Assembly: GCA_027306955.1 (NCBI GenBank)
Contig: DAHUXX010000141.1
Location: forward strand, 1-8,769
DNA: 8,769 nucleotides
Reading direction: 5' to 3'
DNA from: Acetobacteraceae bacterium
GTDB lineage: Bacteria > Pseudomonadota > Alphaproteobacteria > Acetobacterales > Acetobacteraceae
Shown: piece by piece, positions 1 through 6,093 of the stretch
How positions within the stretch are numbered: the first letter of the stretch is position 1
Layout of the letters: each line of letters starts with the position of its first letter
Program-made: the position numbers and the translations under genes
Notes under the pieces: generated by a model
Told to the model about the DNA's origin: nothing
The model's database searches: none
The model's input: the letters and a program-made list of their open reading frames with translations, nothing else

Positions 1-4
1 CGCC

Positions 5-18
5 TTGATCGGTATCAA
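5..18. promoter_or_regulatory. Perfect FNR/FixK-type operator upstream of fnr
   Basis: TTGATCGGTATCAA is an exact match to the FNR consensus TTGAT-N4-ATCAA, with both half-sites perfect. It is centred at 11.5, about 49 bp before the fnr start codon. A possible extended -10 (TG at 43-44, then GATAAG at 46-51) would put the transcription start near 58 and the box near -46, which is not the classic -41.5 position. Negative or indirect autoregulation, or control of a gene to the left of the window, is therefore as plausible as direct activation of fnr. Confidence 0.8.
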
Positions 19-60
19 CTGGCTGGCCAAATTCAACCGCGATGTGATAAGCGGCGTTCA

Positions 61-786
61 ATGTCGGTCGTCATACCGGTTGTTCCGCGCATCGTCGCCG
101 GACGCATCGCGCATTGTGAGAGTTGTGGCGTGCGGGCGCGCAGCGTCTGCGCCAACCTGCCGGAGGGCGACTTGATGCGGCTTGCCTCGATCTCCACGGT
201 CCGCCAGTGCGGGCCGGGCGAGGTGATCATGATGGAGGGCGAGCCCGCGGCCTCCTACCACAACATCACCTCGGGCTTCGTGCGGCTGCACAAGTCGCTG
301 CCGGACGGGCGCGAGCAGGTGACGGGATTCGCGCGGCCCGGCGACTTTCTCGGGCTGGCCTCGGAGGACAATTACGGCGTGACCGCGACGGCAATCGGGC
401 CGGTGACACTGTGCCGGTTCCCGCGCGACCGCTTCCGCACGCTGATGCACGCGCTGCCGACGCTGGAGGACCGACTGCTCGGCGTGGCGAGCCATGAGCT
501 GGTGATCGCGCAGGAACGCATGCTGCTGCTCGGCCGCAAGACCGCGCGCGAGCGGGTGGCGAGCTTCCTGCTCGACCTCGCACCGCCATGCGGCGAGACC
601 GGGGTGATCCTGCTGCCGATGACGCGCACGGACATCGCCGACTATCTCGGGCTCACGATCGAGACGGTGAGCCGCACGCTGTCTGCCTTCCGCCGCGAGA
701 AGCGCATCGACATGAAGGTGCCCAACCAGCTGGTGCTGGTCGATCGCAACGGCCTCTCCCGCATCGCTCAGGCGAGCGCTCTCTAG
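61..786 (+). CDS. fnr: FNR-type oxygen-sensing transcriptional regulator (Crp/Fnr family)
   Basis: This 241-residue protein is a Crp/Fnr-family activator of the 4Fe-4S FNR class. In that class an oxygen-labile cluster drives dimerisation and DNA binding when oxygen is low. The N-terminal cysteines are C19, C22 and C30 (C-x2-C-x7-C), the spacing known from Paracoccus FnrP, rather than the x5 spacing of E. coli FNR; C118 is the expected fourth ligand. The cyclic-nucleotide-like beta barrel spans about residues 35-140, the dimerisation helix about 145-172, and the helix-turn-helix about 186-216. The recognition helix reads ETVSR (201-205); its E, S and R residues read TTGAT half-sites, and such a site lies just upstream. 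ATG at 61 is the only usable ATG/GTG/TTG start that keeps the cysteine cluster, although the frame stays open to the window edge. Its ribosome site is weak, so the mRNA may have a very short leader. Extra cysteines are C50 and C177. The next gene is convergent and appears to be a target. Confidence 0.93.
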   Translation: MSVVIPVVPRIVAGRIAHCESCGVRARSVCANLPEGDLMRLASISTVRQCGPGEVIMMEGEPAASYHNITSGFVRLHKSLPDGREQVTGFARPGDFLGLASEDNYGVTATAIGPVTLCRFPRDRFRTLMHALPTLEDRLLGVASHELVIAQERMLLLGRKTARERVASFLLDLAPPCGETGVILLPMTRTDIADYLGLTIETVSRTLSAFRREKRIDMKVPNQLVLVDRNGLSRIAQASAL

Positions 787-802
787 AGCAATATCCGACG
801 CG

Positions 803-832
803 AAGCGTGACGCGGTTGCCCGCCTCGCGCTT
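803..832. terminator. Weak dyad between convergent fnr and CBS-BON genes
   Basis: The 71-bp gap between the two convergent stop codons holds an imperfect hairpin. AAGCG at 803-807 can pair with CGCTT at 828-832, and inside it GCGG (812-815) pairs with CCGC (820-823) across a TTGC loop. No T-run follows on either strand, so this is at best a poor bidirectional terminator. Rho-dependent termination is equally likely. Confidence 0.2.
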
Positions 833-857
833 GCTGTTCGTGGCGGTCGCCGGGGGG

Positions 858-1577
858 CTACGGCAGGACGCGGCCGTCCGCGCCGACGCTCATGCCGGAG
901 GAAGGATCGACCCAGACGAGCTGGTCATTGACCTTGTTCACGCCCGGGACGTTCTCGACCGCGACGATGAGGGCGCGGCGCTCCTCGTCGCTGAAGACCA
1001 CGCCGTCGATGGTCGCGGTCCCGTCCTTGACCTCGACGCGGATGCCGCCGCGCGGCGCCCAGGCCTGCTTGCCCAGTTCCGCGAGGATGGCGGTGCGGAT
1101 CGCGGCGTCACCCTCCGGCTTCAGTGGCGGGGTCTTCAGCACCTCGCCAAGTGCCCGGATGAGGTCGGCGCGGCTGACGATGCCGACGAGATGCCCGTCC
1201 GCGACCACCGGCACGCGGCGGATGCGCCGGCGGCGCATCAGCGCCACGATCTCGCCCAGGTCCTCGTCCGGCCCCACCGTCACCACGTCCGGCGTCATGA
1301 TCTCCTCGACCTTGCGCGCATGGGTTCGCACGTAATCGGAGGCGACGGAGCCGGCGAGGAACAGGGTCTTCAGGAAGCCGGGCGTTTCGCCCTGCGTGCC
1401 GGTTTCGACGCGGCGCAGCAGGTCACCCTCGGTCAGCATGCCAACGAGGCGGCCGCCGCGGTCCACCACGGGCAGGCCGCTGATGCGCCGCTCCGCCATC
1501 ACGCTCGTGGCGGCTGCAAGATCCGTTTCCGGACCGACCGTCACGACCGGCGCGGTCATCACATCGCGTACCTTCAT
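858..1577 (-). CDS. CBS-CBS-BON domain protein, likely FNR-regulated
   Basis: This 239-residue soluble protein has two CBS motifs (about residues 1-57 and 88-146) and a C-terminal BON domain (about 157-226). CBS pairs (Bateman modules) usually bind adenine nucleotides and act as energy or ligand sensors. BON domains are thought to bind phospholipid or polymer surfaces. Both CBS units show the typical start (VRDVMTAPVVTV, VEEIMTPDVVTV) and end (VGMLTEGDLLR, VGIVSRADLIR). There is no enzyme domain, signal peptide or membrane segment. I chose the ATG at 1577 because GGAGG lies 5 nt upstream; an in-frame ATG at 1622 would add 15 residues but lies inside the predicted promoter. An FNR box and a -10 element sit upstream at the spacing expected for FNR activation, so I infer induction at low oxygen. 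The biochemical role is unknown; no partner is encoded nearby. Confidence 0.9.
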   Translation of the reverse strand: MKVRDVMTAPVVTVGPETDLAAATSVMAERRISGLPVVDRGGRLVGMLTEGDLLRRVETGTQGETPGFLKTLFLAGSVASDYVRTHARKVEEIMTPDVVTVGPDEDLGEIVALMRRRRIRRVPVVADGHLVGIVSRADLIRALGEVLKTPPLKPEGDAAIRTAILAELGKQAWAPRGGIRVEVKDGTATIDGVVFSDEERRALIVAVENVPGVNKVNDQLVWVDPSSGMSVGADGRVLP

Positions 1578-1582
1578 CAAGC

Positions 1583-1587
1583 CCTCC
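1583..1587 (-). promoter_or_regulatory. Shine-Dalgarno site that fixes the CBS-BON start
   Basis: GGAGG on the minus strand lies 5 nt before the ATG at 1577. It favours this start over the in-frame ATG at 1622 and fits a leader of about 19 nt from the predicted transcription start at 1596. Confidence 0.75.
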
Positions 1588-1602
1588 ATCTCGCTCGCGC
1601 CC

Positions 1603-1608
1603 AGAATG
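1603..1608 (-). promoter_or_regulatory. Predicted -10 element of the CBS-BON promoter
   Basis: CATTCT on the minus strand keeps the two most conserved -10 positions (A at the second base, T at the last). It would start transcription at about 1596. From that start, the centre of the FNR box at 1631-1644 is at exactly -41.5, where class II FNR-dependent promoters place the activator in lieu of a -35 element. No good -35 hexamer is needed or seen. Confidence 0.5.
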
Positions 1609-1630
1609 GGGCGGACGGGCACCCGGTGCC

Positions 1631-1644
1631 TTGACCGAGATCAA
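1631..1644. promoter_or_regulatory. FNR operator upstream of the CBS-BON gene
   Basis: TTGACCGAGATCAA on the plus strand (TTGATCTCGGTCAA on the minus strand) matches TTGAT-N4-ATCAA at 9 of 10 specified bases. It lies in the 88-bp gap between ilvC and the CBS-BON gene, 60 bp upstream of the latter's ATG. Flanking bases extend the dyad slightly (CTTGA/TCAAG, plus CCCGG 1622-1626 with CCGGG 1651-1655). No T-run follows, so I read it as an operator and not as an ilvC terminator. Confidence 0.78.
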
Positions 1645-1665
1645 GCCGCGCCGGGAAACATGCGG

Positions 1666-2685
1666 TCAGTTCCGCGCCTTGTCCACCAGCTTGTTCTTGG
1701 CGATCCAGGGCATCATCGCGCGCAGCTTCTCGCCGACCTGCTCGATCGGGTGCGAGGCGGAAGCGCGGCGCATGGACTTGAAGCTGGTCTGGTTGACCCT
1801 GTTCTCCAGCATCCACTCGCGGGCGAAGCGGCCGGACTGGATATCCGCCAGCACGCGCTTCATCTCCGCCTTGGTCTCGGCGTTGATGATGCGGGGGCCG
1901 GAGACGTACTCGCCGTACTCGGCGGTGTTGCTGATCGAGTAGTTCATGTTGGCGATGCCGCCCTCGTAGATGAGATCGACGATCAGCTTCACCTCGTGCA
2001 GGCACTCGAAATACGCCATTTCGGGGGCGTAGCCGGCCTCAACCAGGGTCTCGTAGCCGCCCTTGATCAGCTCCACGAGGCCGCCGCAGAGCACCACCTG
2101 CTCGCCGAACAGGTCGGTCTCGCATTCCTCCTTGAACGTGGTCTCGATGATACCGGCGCGGCCGCCGCCGATGGCGGACGCATAGGAGAGCGCGATCTCG
2201 AGCGCGTTGCCCGACGGGTTCTGGGCGACCGCGACCAGGCAGGGCACGCCGCCGCCGCGCTGGTACTCACTGCGCACGGTGTGGCCGGGGCCCTTCGGCG
2301 CGATCATGAACACGTCGATGTCCGGTCGCGGGTCGAGCAGGTTGAAGTGGACGTTGAGCCCGTGGGCGAAGGCGAGCGCGGTGCCGGGGCGCATGTTGGG
2401 GCCGAGCATCTCGCGATAGAGATCCCCCTGCCCTTCGTCGGGTGTCAGCACCATCACGACATCGGCCCAGATCGCGGCCTCGGCCGGCTGCATCACCTTG
2501 AGCCCCGCGGCCTCGGCCTTGGCGACGCCCGCCGAGCCTGGGCGCAGCCCGACCACGACGTGCTGGGCGCCGGAATCCTTGAGGTTGTTGGCATGGGCGT
2601 GACCCTGGCTGCCGTAGCCGATCACGGCGACCTTCTTCGCCTTGATCAGGTTCACGTCTGCATCGCGATCGTAATAGACGCGCAT
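1666..2685 (-). CDS. ilvC: Ketol-acid reductoisomerase (NADP+), class I
   Basis: KARI catalyses the Mg2+-dependent alkyl migration and NADPH reduction of 2-acetolactate (valine and leucine branch) or 2-aceto-2-hydroxybutyrate (isoleucine branch), the second common step of branched-chain amino acid synthesis in the cytoplasm. The 339-residue length is typical of the short class I enzyme. The Rossmann motif GYGSQGHAHA is at 23-32, and R48 and S51 in GLRPGSAG fit NADPH phosphate binding. Catalytic H108 lies in FAHGLNVHF and K131 in APKGPGH. The metal-binding acids are D191 and E195 (DLFGE) and E227 and E231 (ECLHE), and S252 fits substrate binding. All key residues are present. The start at 2685 has GAGGAG 7 nt upstream, partly inside a small hairpin. 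It is the last gene of the miaA-ilvB-ilvN-ilvC run, 42 nt after ilvN. Confidence 0.98.
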   Translation of the reverse strand: MRVYYDRDADVNLIKAKKVAVIGYGSQGHAHANNLKDSGAQHVVVGLRPGSAGVAKAEAAGLKVMQPAEAAIWADVVMVLTPDEGQGDLYREMLGPNMRPGTALAFAHGLNVHFNLLDPRPDIDVFMIAPKGPGHTVRSEYQRGGGVPCLVAVAQNPSGNALEIALSYASAIGGGRAGIIETTFKEECETDLFGEQVVLCGGLVELIKGGYETLVEAGYAPEMAYFECLHEVKLIVDLIYEGGIANMNYSISNTAEYGEYVSGPRIINAETKAEMKRVLADIQSGRFAREWMLENRVNQTSFKSMRRASASHPIEQVGEKLRAMMPWIAKNKLVDKARN

Positions 2686-2691
2686 CGTTTC

Positions 2692-2704
2692 TCTCCTCGG
2701 GAGA
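2692..2704 (-). promoter_or_regulatory. Hairpin overlapping the ilvC ribosome binding site
   Basis: In the ilvN-ilvC spacer the minus-strand RNA reads UCUCC-CGA-GGAGA, a perfect 5-bp stem with a 3-nt loop. Its 3' arm and loop contain the ilvC Shine-Dalgarno GAGGAG (2693-2698). The fold would occlude the ribosome site and could tune ilvC translation relative to ilvBN. The stem is short, so it may be incidental. Confidence 0.35.
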
Positions 2705-2727
2705 CCTTGGTGTTCGGGGAAGTTCTT

Positions 2728-3246
2728 TCAGATCGTGCGGGTGCCGCGGGCGAGTGCCGCGACACCGGTGCGGGAGACCTCGGCGAGGCCCAACGGGCGC
2801 ATCAGCTCGACGAAGGCGTCGAGCTTGTCGGAGCTGCCCGTCATTTCGAAGACGAAACTTTCGACCGTGGCATCAACGACGCGCGCGCGGAAGGCATCGG
2901 CAAGGCGAAGGGCCTCGGCGCGGTCGTTGCCGCGGCCCACCACCTTGATCAGCGCCATCTCGCGCGCGAGGTGCGGGCCCTGCTGGGTGAGGTCGGCGAC
3001 GCGGTGCACGGGGACCAGGCGGTCGAGCTGCGCCTTGATCTGCTCGATCACCATGGCGGTGCCGGATGTCACGATGTTGATGCGGCTGCGGTTGCGCCCA
3101 TCCTCGACCGGGGCGACTGTCAGGCTCTCGATGTTGTAGCCGCGGCCGGAAAAGAGGCCGACCACGCGCGCGAGCACCCCGGCCTCGTTCTCGACGAGCA
3201 CGGAGATGGTCGCACTGCGCATGGTGTTTTCGGAATTGGCGGGCAT
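2728..3246 (-). CDS. ilvN: Acetolactate synthase regulatory (small) subunit
   Basis: This is the regulatory subunit that binds and stimulates the IlvB catalytic subunit and confers valine feedback inhibition. With the chosen start it has 172 residues, close to the roughly 160-170 usual for IlvH/IlvN. The N-terminal ACT domain (about 12-85) contains ISVLVENEAGVLARV and GRGYNIESLTV. N20, G23 and N38 match the valine-site residues N11, G14 and N29 of E. coli IlvH, so valine sensitivity is likely. The C-terminal AHAS-small domain (about 96-168) includes SSDKLDAF and ends RTGVAALARG. I place the start at the ATG at 3246, 10 nt after the ilvB stop. In-frame ATGs at 3300 (overlapping ilvB) and 3222 are alternatives, and none has a clear Shine-Dalgarno. 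Translation is probably coupled to ilvB. The gene symbol follows the ilvB pairing; ilvH is a synonym in many genomes. Confidence 0.95.
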   Translation of the reverse strand: MPANSENTMRSATISVLVENEAGVLARVVGLFSGRGYNIESLTVAPVEDGRNRSRINIVTSGTAMVIEQIKAQLDRLVPVHRVADLTQQGPHLAREMALIKVVGRGNDRAEALRLADAFRARVVDATVESFVFEMTGSSDKLDAFVELMRPLGLAEVSRTGVAALARGTRTI

Positions 3247-3256
3247 GGTTCGTGCG

Positions 3257-5068
3257 TCAGACCAGGGCAAGGCCTTCGTCGGAGACGCCGGGGGCGGCAT
3301 CCTGCTTGCCGGGGCCGAGGATCATCTGGTCGTGCGCGGCGCCCGAGGGGATCATCGGGAAACAGTTCTCCGCGGGATCGACCGCGACGTCGAGGATGAA
3401 GGCCTTGTCCGAGGCGATCATGGCGCGGATCGCGTCGTCGAGCCTGTCCACCTCGGTCACGCGCATGCCGGTGCCGTGGAAGCTTTCGGCAAGGCGCACG
3501 AAGTCCGGCAGGGCGGCGGAGTAGCTTTCGGCGTAGCGGCCGCCGTGCAGCAGTTCCTGCCACTGGCGGACCATGCCCATATACTCGTTGTTGAGGATGA
3601 AAACCTTCACCGGCAGGCGGTACTGGGCGAGCGTGCCGAGTTCCTGGATGTTCATCAGGATCGAGGCCTCGCCGGCGACGTCGACGACCAGCGCCTGTGG
3701 GTGGGCGATCTGCACGCCCATGGCGGCGGGCAGGCCGTAGCCCATGGTGCCGAGCCCACCCGAGGTCATCCAGTGGTTCGGGCGGTCGAAGCGCAGGAAC
3801 TGCGCCGCCCACATCTGGTGCTGGCCGACTTCGGTGGTGAAGAAGCATTCGCGCCCGGAGGCGGCGGCGAGGTCGCGCAGGCGCTCGATCGCGTATTGCG
3901 GCTTGATCAGCGTACCCTCGCCGCGGCCCTGGCTGTAGGCGAGGCATTTGGTGGCGCGCCAGGATTCGATCTTTTCCCACCAGGCGGCCAGCGCCGCACG
4001 GTCCAGTTTCGCCTCGTCGGCCCGCCAGGCGGCGTTCAGCGCCGCGAGCGCCTGGCCGGCGTCGGCGACGATGGCGAGATCCACCGGCACGTTCTTGTTG
4101 ATGCTCGACGGATCGATATCGATATGAATCTTGCGCGAGCCGGGGCTGAAGGCGTCGAGACGGCCGGTGACACGATCGTCGAAGCGGGCGCCGACGGCGA
4201 GCATCACGTCGCAGCCGTGCATCGCGAGATTGGCCTCGACGGTGCCGTGCATGCCGAGCATGCCGAGGAAGAGCGGATCGGAGGCCGGAAAGGCGCCGAG
4301 GCCCATCAGCGTGTTGGTGATGGGGATACCGGCGTGGCGGACGAACGCGGTGAGCGCGGCCGCGGCTTCGGGGCCGGCGTTGATGACGCCGCCGCCGGCA
4401 TAGACGATCGGGCGCCTGGCCGATTTCAGCATCGAAACGGCGCGGGCGATGGACGCGGGGTCCGGCTCGCGGCGCGGGCGGTAGGAGCGGTGCGGCGCCT
4501 CGGGCGGCGGGGTGTAGGGGGCGGGACCGATCAGGATGTCCCTCGGCAGGTCGATCAGCACCGGGCCGGGGCGGCCGCTCTTGGCGACGTAGAACGCCTC
4601 GTGGACGGTCCGTGCAAGATCCTGCGGGCGCTTGACGAGGTAGTTGTGCTTGGTGGCCGGGCGGGTGATGCCCGTCGTGTCCGCCTCCTGGAAGGCGTCG
4701 TTGCCGATGAGGTGCGTGGGGACCTGGCCGGTGAGGCAGACCACGGGGATGGAGTCCATCAGCGCGTCGACGAGGCCGGTCACCGCATTGGTGGCGCCGG
4801 GGCCGCTGGTGACGAGCACGACGCCGACACGGCCGGTGGAGCGGGCGTAGCCCTCCGCGGCATGCACGGCGGCCTGCTCGTGGCGGACGAGGATGTGGCG
4901 GATCGCATTCTGCTTGAAGATCGCGTCGTAGATCGGCAGGACCGCGCCGCCGGGGTAGCCGAAGATGACCTCGACCCCCTGGTCCTTCAGCGCGCGCAGG
5001 AGGACCTCGGCACCCGGATGGGATGCTTCGGTTGCTGAGGGGTGGGGCGTGGGGGCGGTTGCAGACAT
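3257..5068 (-). CDS. ilvB: Acetolactate synthase catalytic (large) subunit
   Basis: This thiamine-diphosphate and FAD enzyme condenses two pyruvates to 2-acetolactate, or pyruvate with 2-oxobutyrate to 2-aceto-2-hydroxybutyrate. It is the first committed step of valine, leucine and isoleucine synthesis. At 603 residues it is of normal family length with an extra N-terminal tail of about 18 residues. The ThDP N-terminal domain begins near residue 20 (FGYPGGAVLPIYD at 36-48), and catalytic Glu is E64 in VRHEQAAVHAAEGYAR. The central FAD-binding domain spans about 200-345 (AVGARFDDRVTG at 291-302), and the C-terminal ThDP domain about 385-570 (TSGGLGTMGYGLPAAMG at 435-451). The metal motif reads GEAS (466-469) followed by LNNEYMGMVRQWQ (492-504); the first metal ligand is thus Glu467 where many homologues have Asp. 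The start ATG has AAGG about 7 nt upstream. It lies 32 nt downstream of miaA and is followed by its regulatory subunit. Confidence 0.97.
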   Translation of the reverse strand: MSATAPTPHPSATEASHPGAEVLLRALKDQGVEVIFGYPGGAVLPIYDAIFKQNAIRHILVRHEQAAVHAAEGYARSTGRVGVVLVTSGPGATNAVTGLVDALMDSIPVVCLTGQVPTHLIGNDAFQEADTTGITRPATKHNYLVKRPQDLARTVHEAFYVAKSGRPGPVLIDLPRDILIGPAPYTPPPEAPHRSYRPRREPDPASIARAVSMLKSARRPIVYAGGGVINAGPEAAAALTAFVRHAGIPITNTLMGLGAFPASDPLFLGMLGMHGTVEANLAMHGCDVMLAVGARFDDRVTGRLDAFSPGSRKIHIDIDPSSINKNVPVDLAIVADAGQALAALNAAWRADEAKLDRAALAAWWEKIESWRATKCLAYSQGRGEGTLIKPQYAIERLRDLAAASGRECFFTTEVGQHQMWAAQFLRFDRPNHWMTSGGLGTMGYGLPAAMGVQIAHPQALVVDVAGEASILMNIQELGTLAQYRLPVKVFILNNEYMGMVRQWQELLHGGRYAESYSAALPDFVRLAESFHGTGMRVTEVDRLDDAIRAMIASDKAFILDVAVDPAENCFPMIPSGAAHDQMILGPGKQDAAPGVSDEGLALV

Positions 5069-5100
5069 GATCGAGCCTTAGTCCGCGATGTTGCGACGCG

Positions 5101-6078
5101 TCAACCCAAGCGCTGAATAAACGCGAAGATTCCCCGCGAGTCTTCGGATGAAAATTGCGCCAGTGATGCGACACGCGCATGGATCGTATGCATCCGCGCA
5201 TCCTCGACGAGGCGCTGGTGGCGGAACCAGGTGGCCTGTCGCCTGGTGTAGCGCTGCGTGTTGGCCTCCGCCTGGGCGCGCGCCTCCGCGAGGGTCATGC
5301 GGCCCGCGAGATGGGCGAGGAGCTCCGGCACGCCGTGGGCGCGCAGAGCCGGGAGCGCGGGGTCGAGGCCGAGCAGGGGGCGCACCTCGTCGAGGGCGCC
5401 GGCCGCGAGCATGGCGCCGCAGCGGGCGACGATGGCGGGGCGGAGTTCCGCGCGGGGCGGGTCCAGCAGGATGAGGCGGAAGGACCAGGGTGCGGGCGTT
5501 GCCGGTTGCGCCTGCCAGGCGGCCAGGCCGCGACCAGTGGCGCGCCAGACCTCCCAGGCGCGGGCAAGGCGCTGGCTGTCCGTGGAGCGCAGGCGGGCGG
5601 CGGTGGCGGGGTCGACCTTGGCCAGGGCTTCGTGCAGTGCCGCGGGGCCGAGTTCGGCGAGCAGGCGGCGGGCCTCGGCGCGCGCCGCCTCGCCTGGTGG
5701 CGGAATGTCGGCGATGCCACGGATCAGCGCGGCGAGATAGAGGCCGGTGCCGCCGCAGAGGATGGGAAGGCTTCCGGCTTCGCGTGCCGCCGCCATGGCG
5801 GCGAGGGCGGCCTCGCGCCACCAGGCGGCGTCGGCGGGCTCGGCGACGCCGCGCACGCCGTAGAGCGCGTGCGGCGCGCGGGCTTCGTCCCCTGGCGTCG
5901 GTCGGGCCGTGATGACACGCAGCTCGCGGTAGGTCTGCATCGCGTCGGCGTTGATGACGGTGGCCCCGAGGCGCTCGGCGAGGGCAAGTGCCAGGGCGGA
6001 CTTGCCGCTGGCGGTGGGGCCGGCGACGATCAGCGCCTCGGGGGGAGGCCGGGGGGCTTGCCGTGTCAACGCCGGCAC
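5101..6078 (-). CDS. miaA: tRNA dimethylallyltransferase
   Basis: MiaA transfers a dimethylallyl group from DMAPP to N6 of adenine 37 in tRNAs reading codons that begin with U, which stabilises codon-anticodon pairing. The protein has 325 residues, near the family norm of 300-320. The P-loop GPTASGKS is at 20-27, and the substrate loop with the probable catalytic Asp is NADAMQTYREL (43-53, D45). GGTGLYLAALIRG lies at 109-121, DSQRLARAWEV at 167-177, and the tRNA-contacting QRYTRRQATWFR at 275-286. The start is a GTG at 6078; a TTG at 6069 is an alternative, and the first in-frame ATG comes after the P-loop and cannot be used. The Shine-Dalgarno is poor. The gene faces serB with only 15 nt between start codons, so its promoter must lie within serB coding DNA. 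Downstream comes ilvB; the miaA-hfq pair of gammaproteobacteria is absent. Confidence 0.96.
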   Translation of the reverse strand: MPALTRQAPRPPPEALIVAGPTASGKSALALALAERLGATVINADAMQTYRELRVITARPTPGDEARAPHALYGVRGVAEPADAAWWREAALAAMAAAREAGSLPILCGGTGLYLAALIRGIADIPPPGEAARAEARRLLAELGPAALHEALAKVDPATAARLRSTDSQRLARAWEVWRATGRGLAAWQAQPATPAPWSFRLILLDPPRAELRPAIVARCGAMLAAGALDEVRPLLGLDPALPALRAHGVPELLAHLAGRMTLAEARAQAEANTQRYTRRQATWFRHQRLVEDARMHTIHARVASLAQFSSEDSRGIFAFIQRLG

Positions 6079-6093
6079 CCCATAGGCCGGGGC
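6079..6093. promoter_or_regulatory. 15-bp divergent gap between the miaA and serB starts
   Basis: Only 15 bp separate the GTG of miaA and the ATG of serB. There is no room for two promoters, so -10 and -35 elements of each gene must overlap the other gene's 5' coding region, or the mRNAs are nearly leaderless. No strong Shine-Dalgarno is seen for either; CCGGGG before serB is a weak candidate. Confidence 0.5.

Larger units (their letters stand above)
1666..6078 (-). other. Probable miaA-ilvB-ilvN-ilvC transcription unit
   Basis: Four minus-strand genes follow each other with gaps of 32 nt (miaA-ilvB), 10 nt (ilvB-ilvN) and 42 nt (ilvN-ilvC). I see no terminator-like hairpin with a T-run between them and no leader peptide rich in Val, Leu or Ile codons. 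Co-transcription is inferred. A separate promoter for ilvBNC inside the 3' part of miaA cannot be excluded, because tRNA modification and branched-chain synthesis need different control. Confidence 0.6.

Noticed and set aside
1622..1650. Dyad near 1622-1655 as a rho-independent terminator of ilvC
   Set aside because: No T-run follows on the minus strand, and the symmetry is explained better by the FNR operator at 1631-1644.
2642..2655. TTGATCAGGTTCAC near the ilvC start as a third FNR box
   Set aside because: The second half-site matches poorly (TTCAC against ATCAA) and lies inside ilvC coding sequence, so it is probably chance.
4108..4130. GATCGATATCGATATGAATC repeat-like AT-richer stretch
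   Set aside because: It encodes the conserved IHIDIDPSS segment of IlvB on the minus strand; the repetition comes from alternating Ile and Asp codons.
1396..5038. Very long open frames (over 600 codons) on the plus strand opposite ilvC, ilvN and ilvB
   Set aside because: They are antisense shadows of high-GC genes. They have compositionally biased products (rich in Arg, Ala, Gly, His, Asp) with no recognisable domain, and the minus-strand frames encode complete known enzymes.
3120..5201. A 693-codon minus-strand frame overlapping ilvB
   Set aside because: It is a frame-shifted reading of ilvB and ilvN with Arg/Pro-rich low-complexity product; the true ilvB frame is intact with all motifs.
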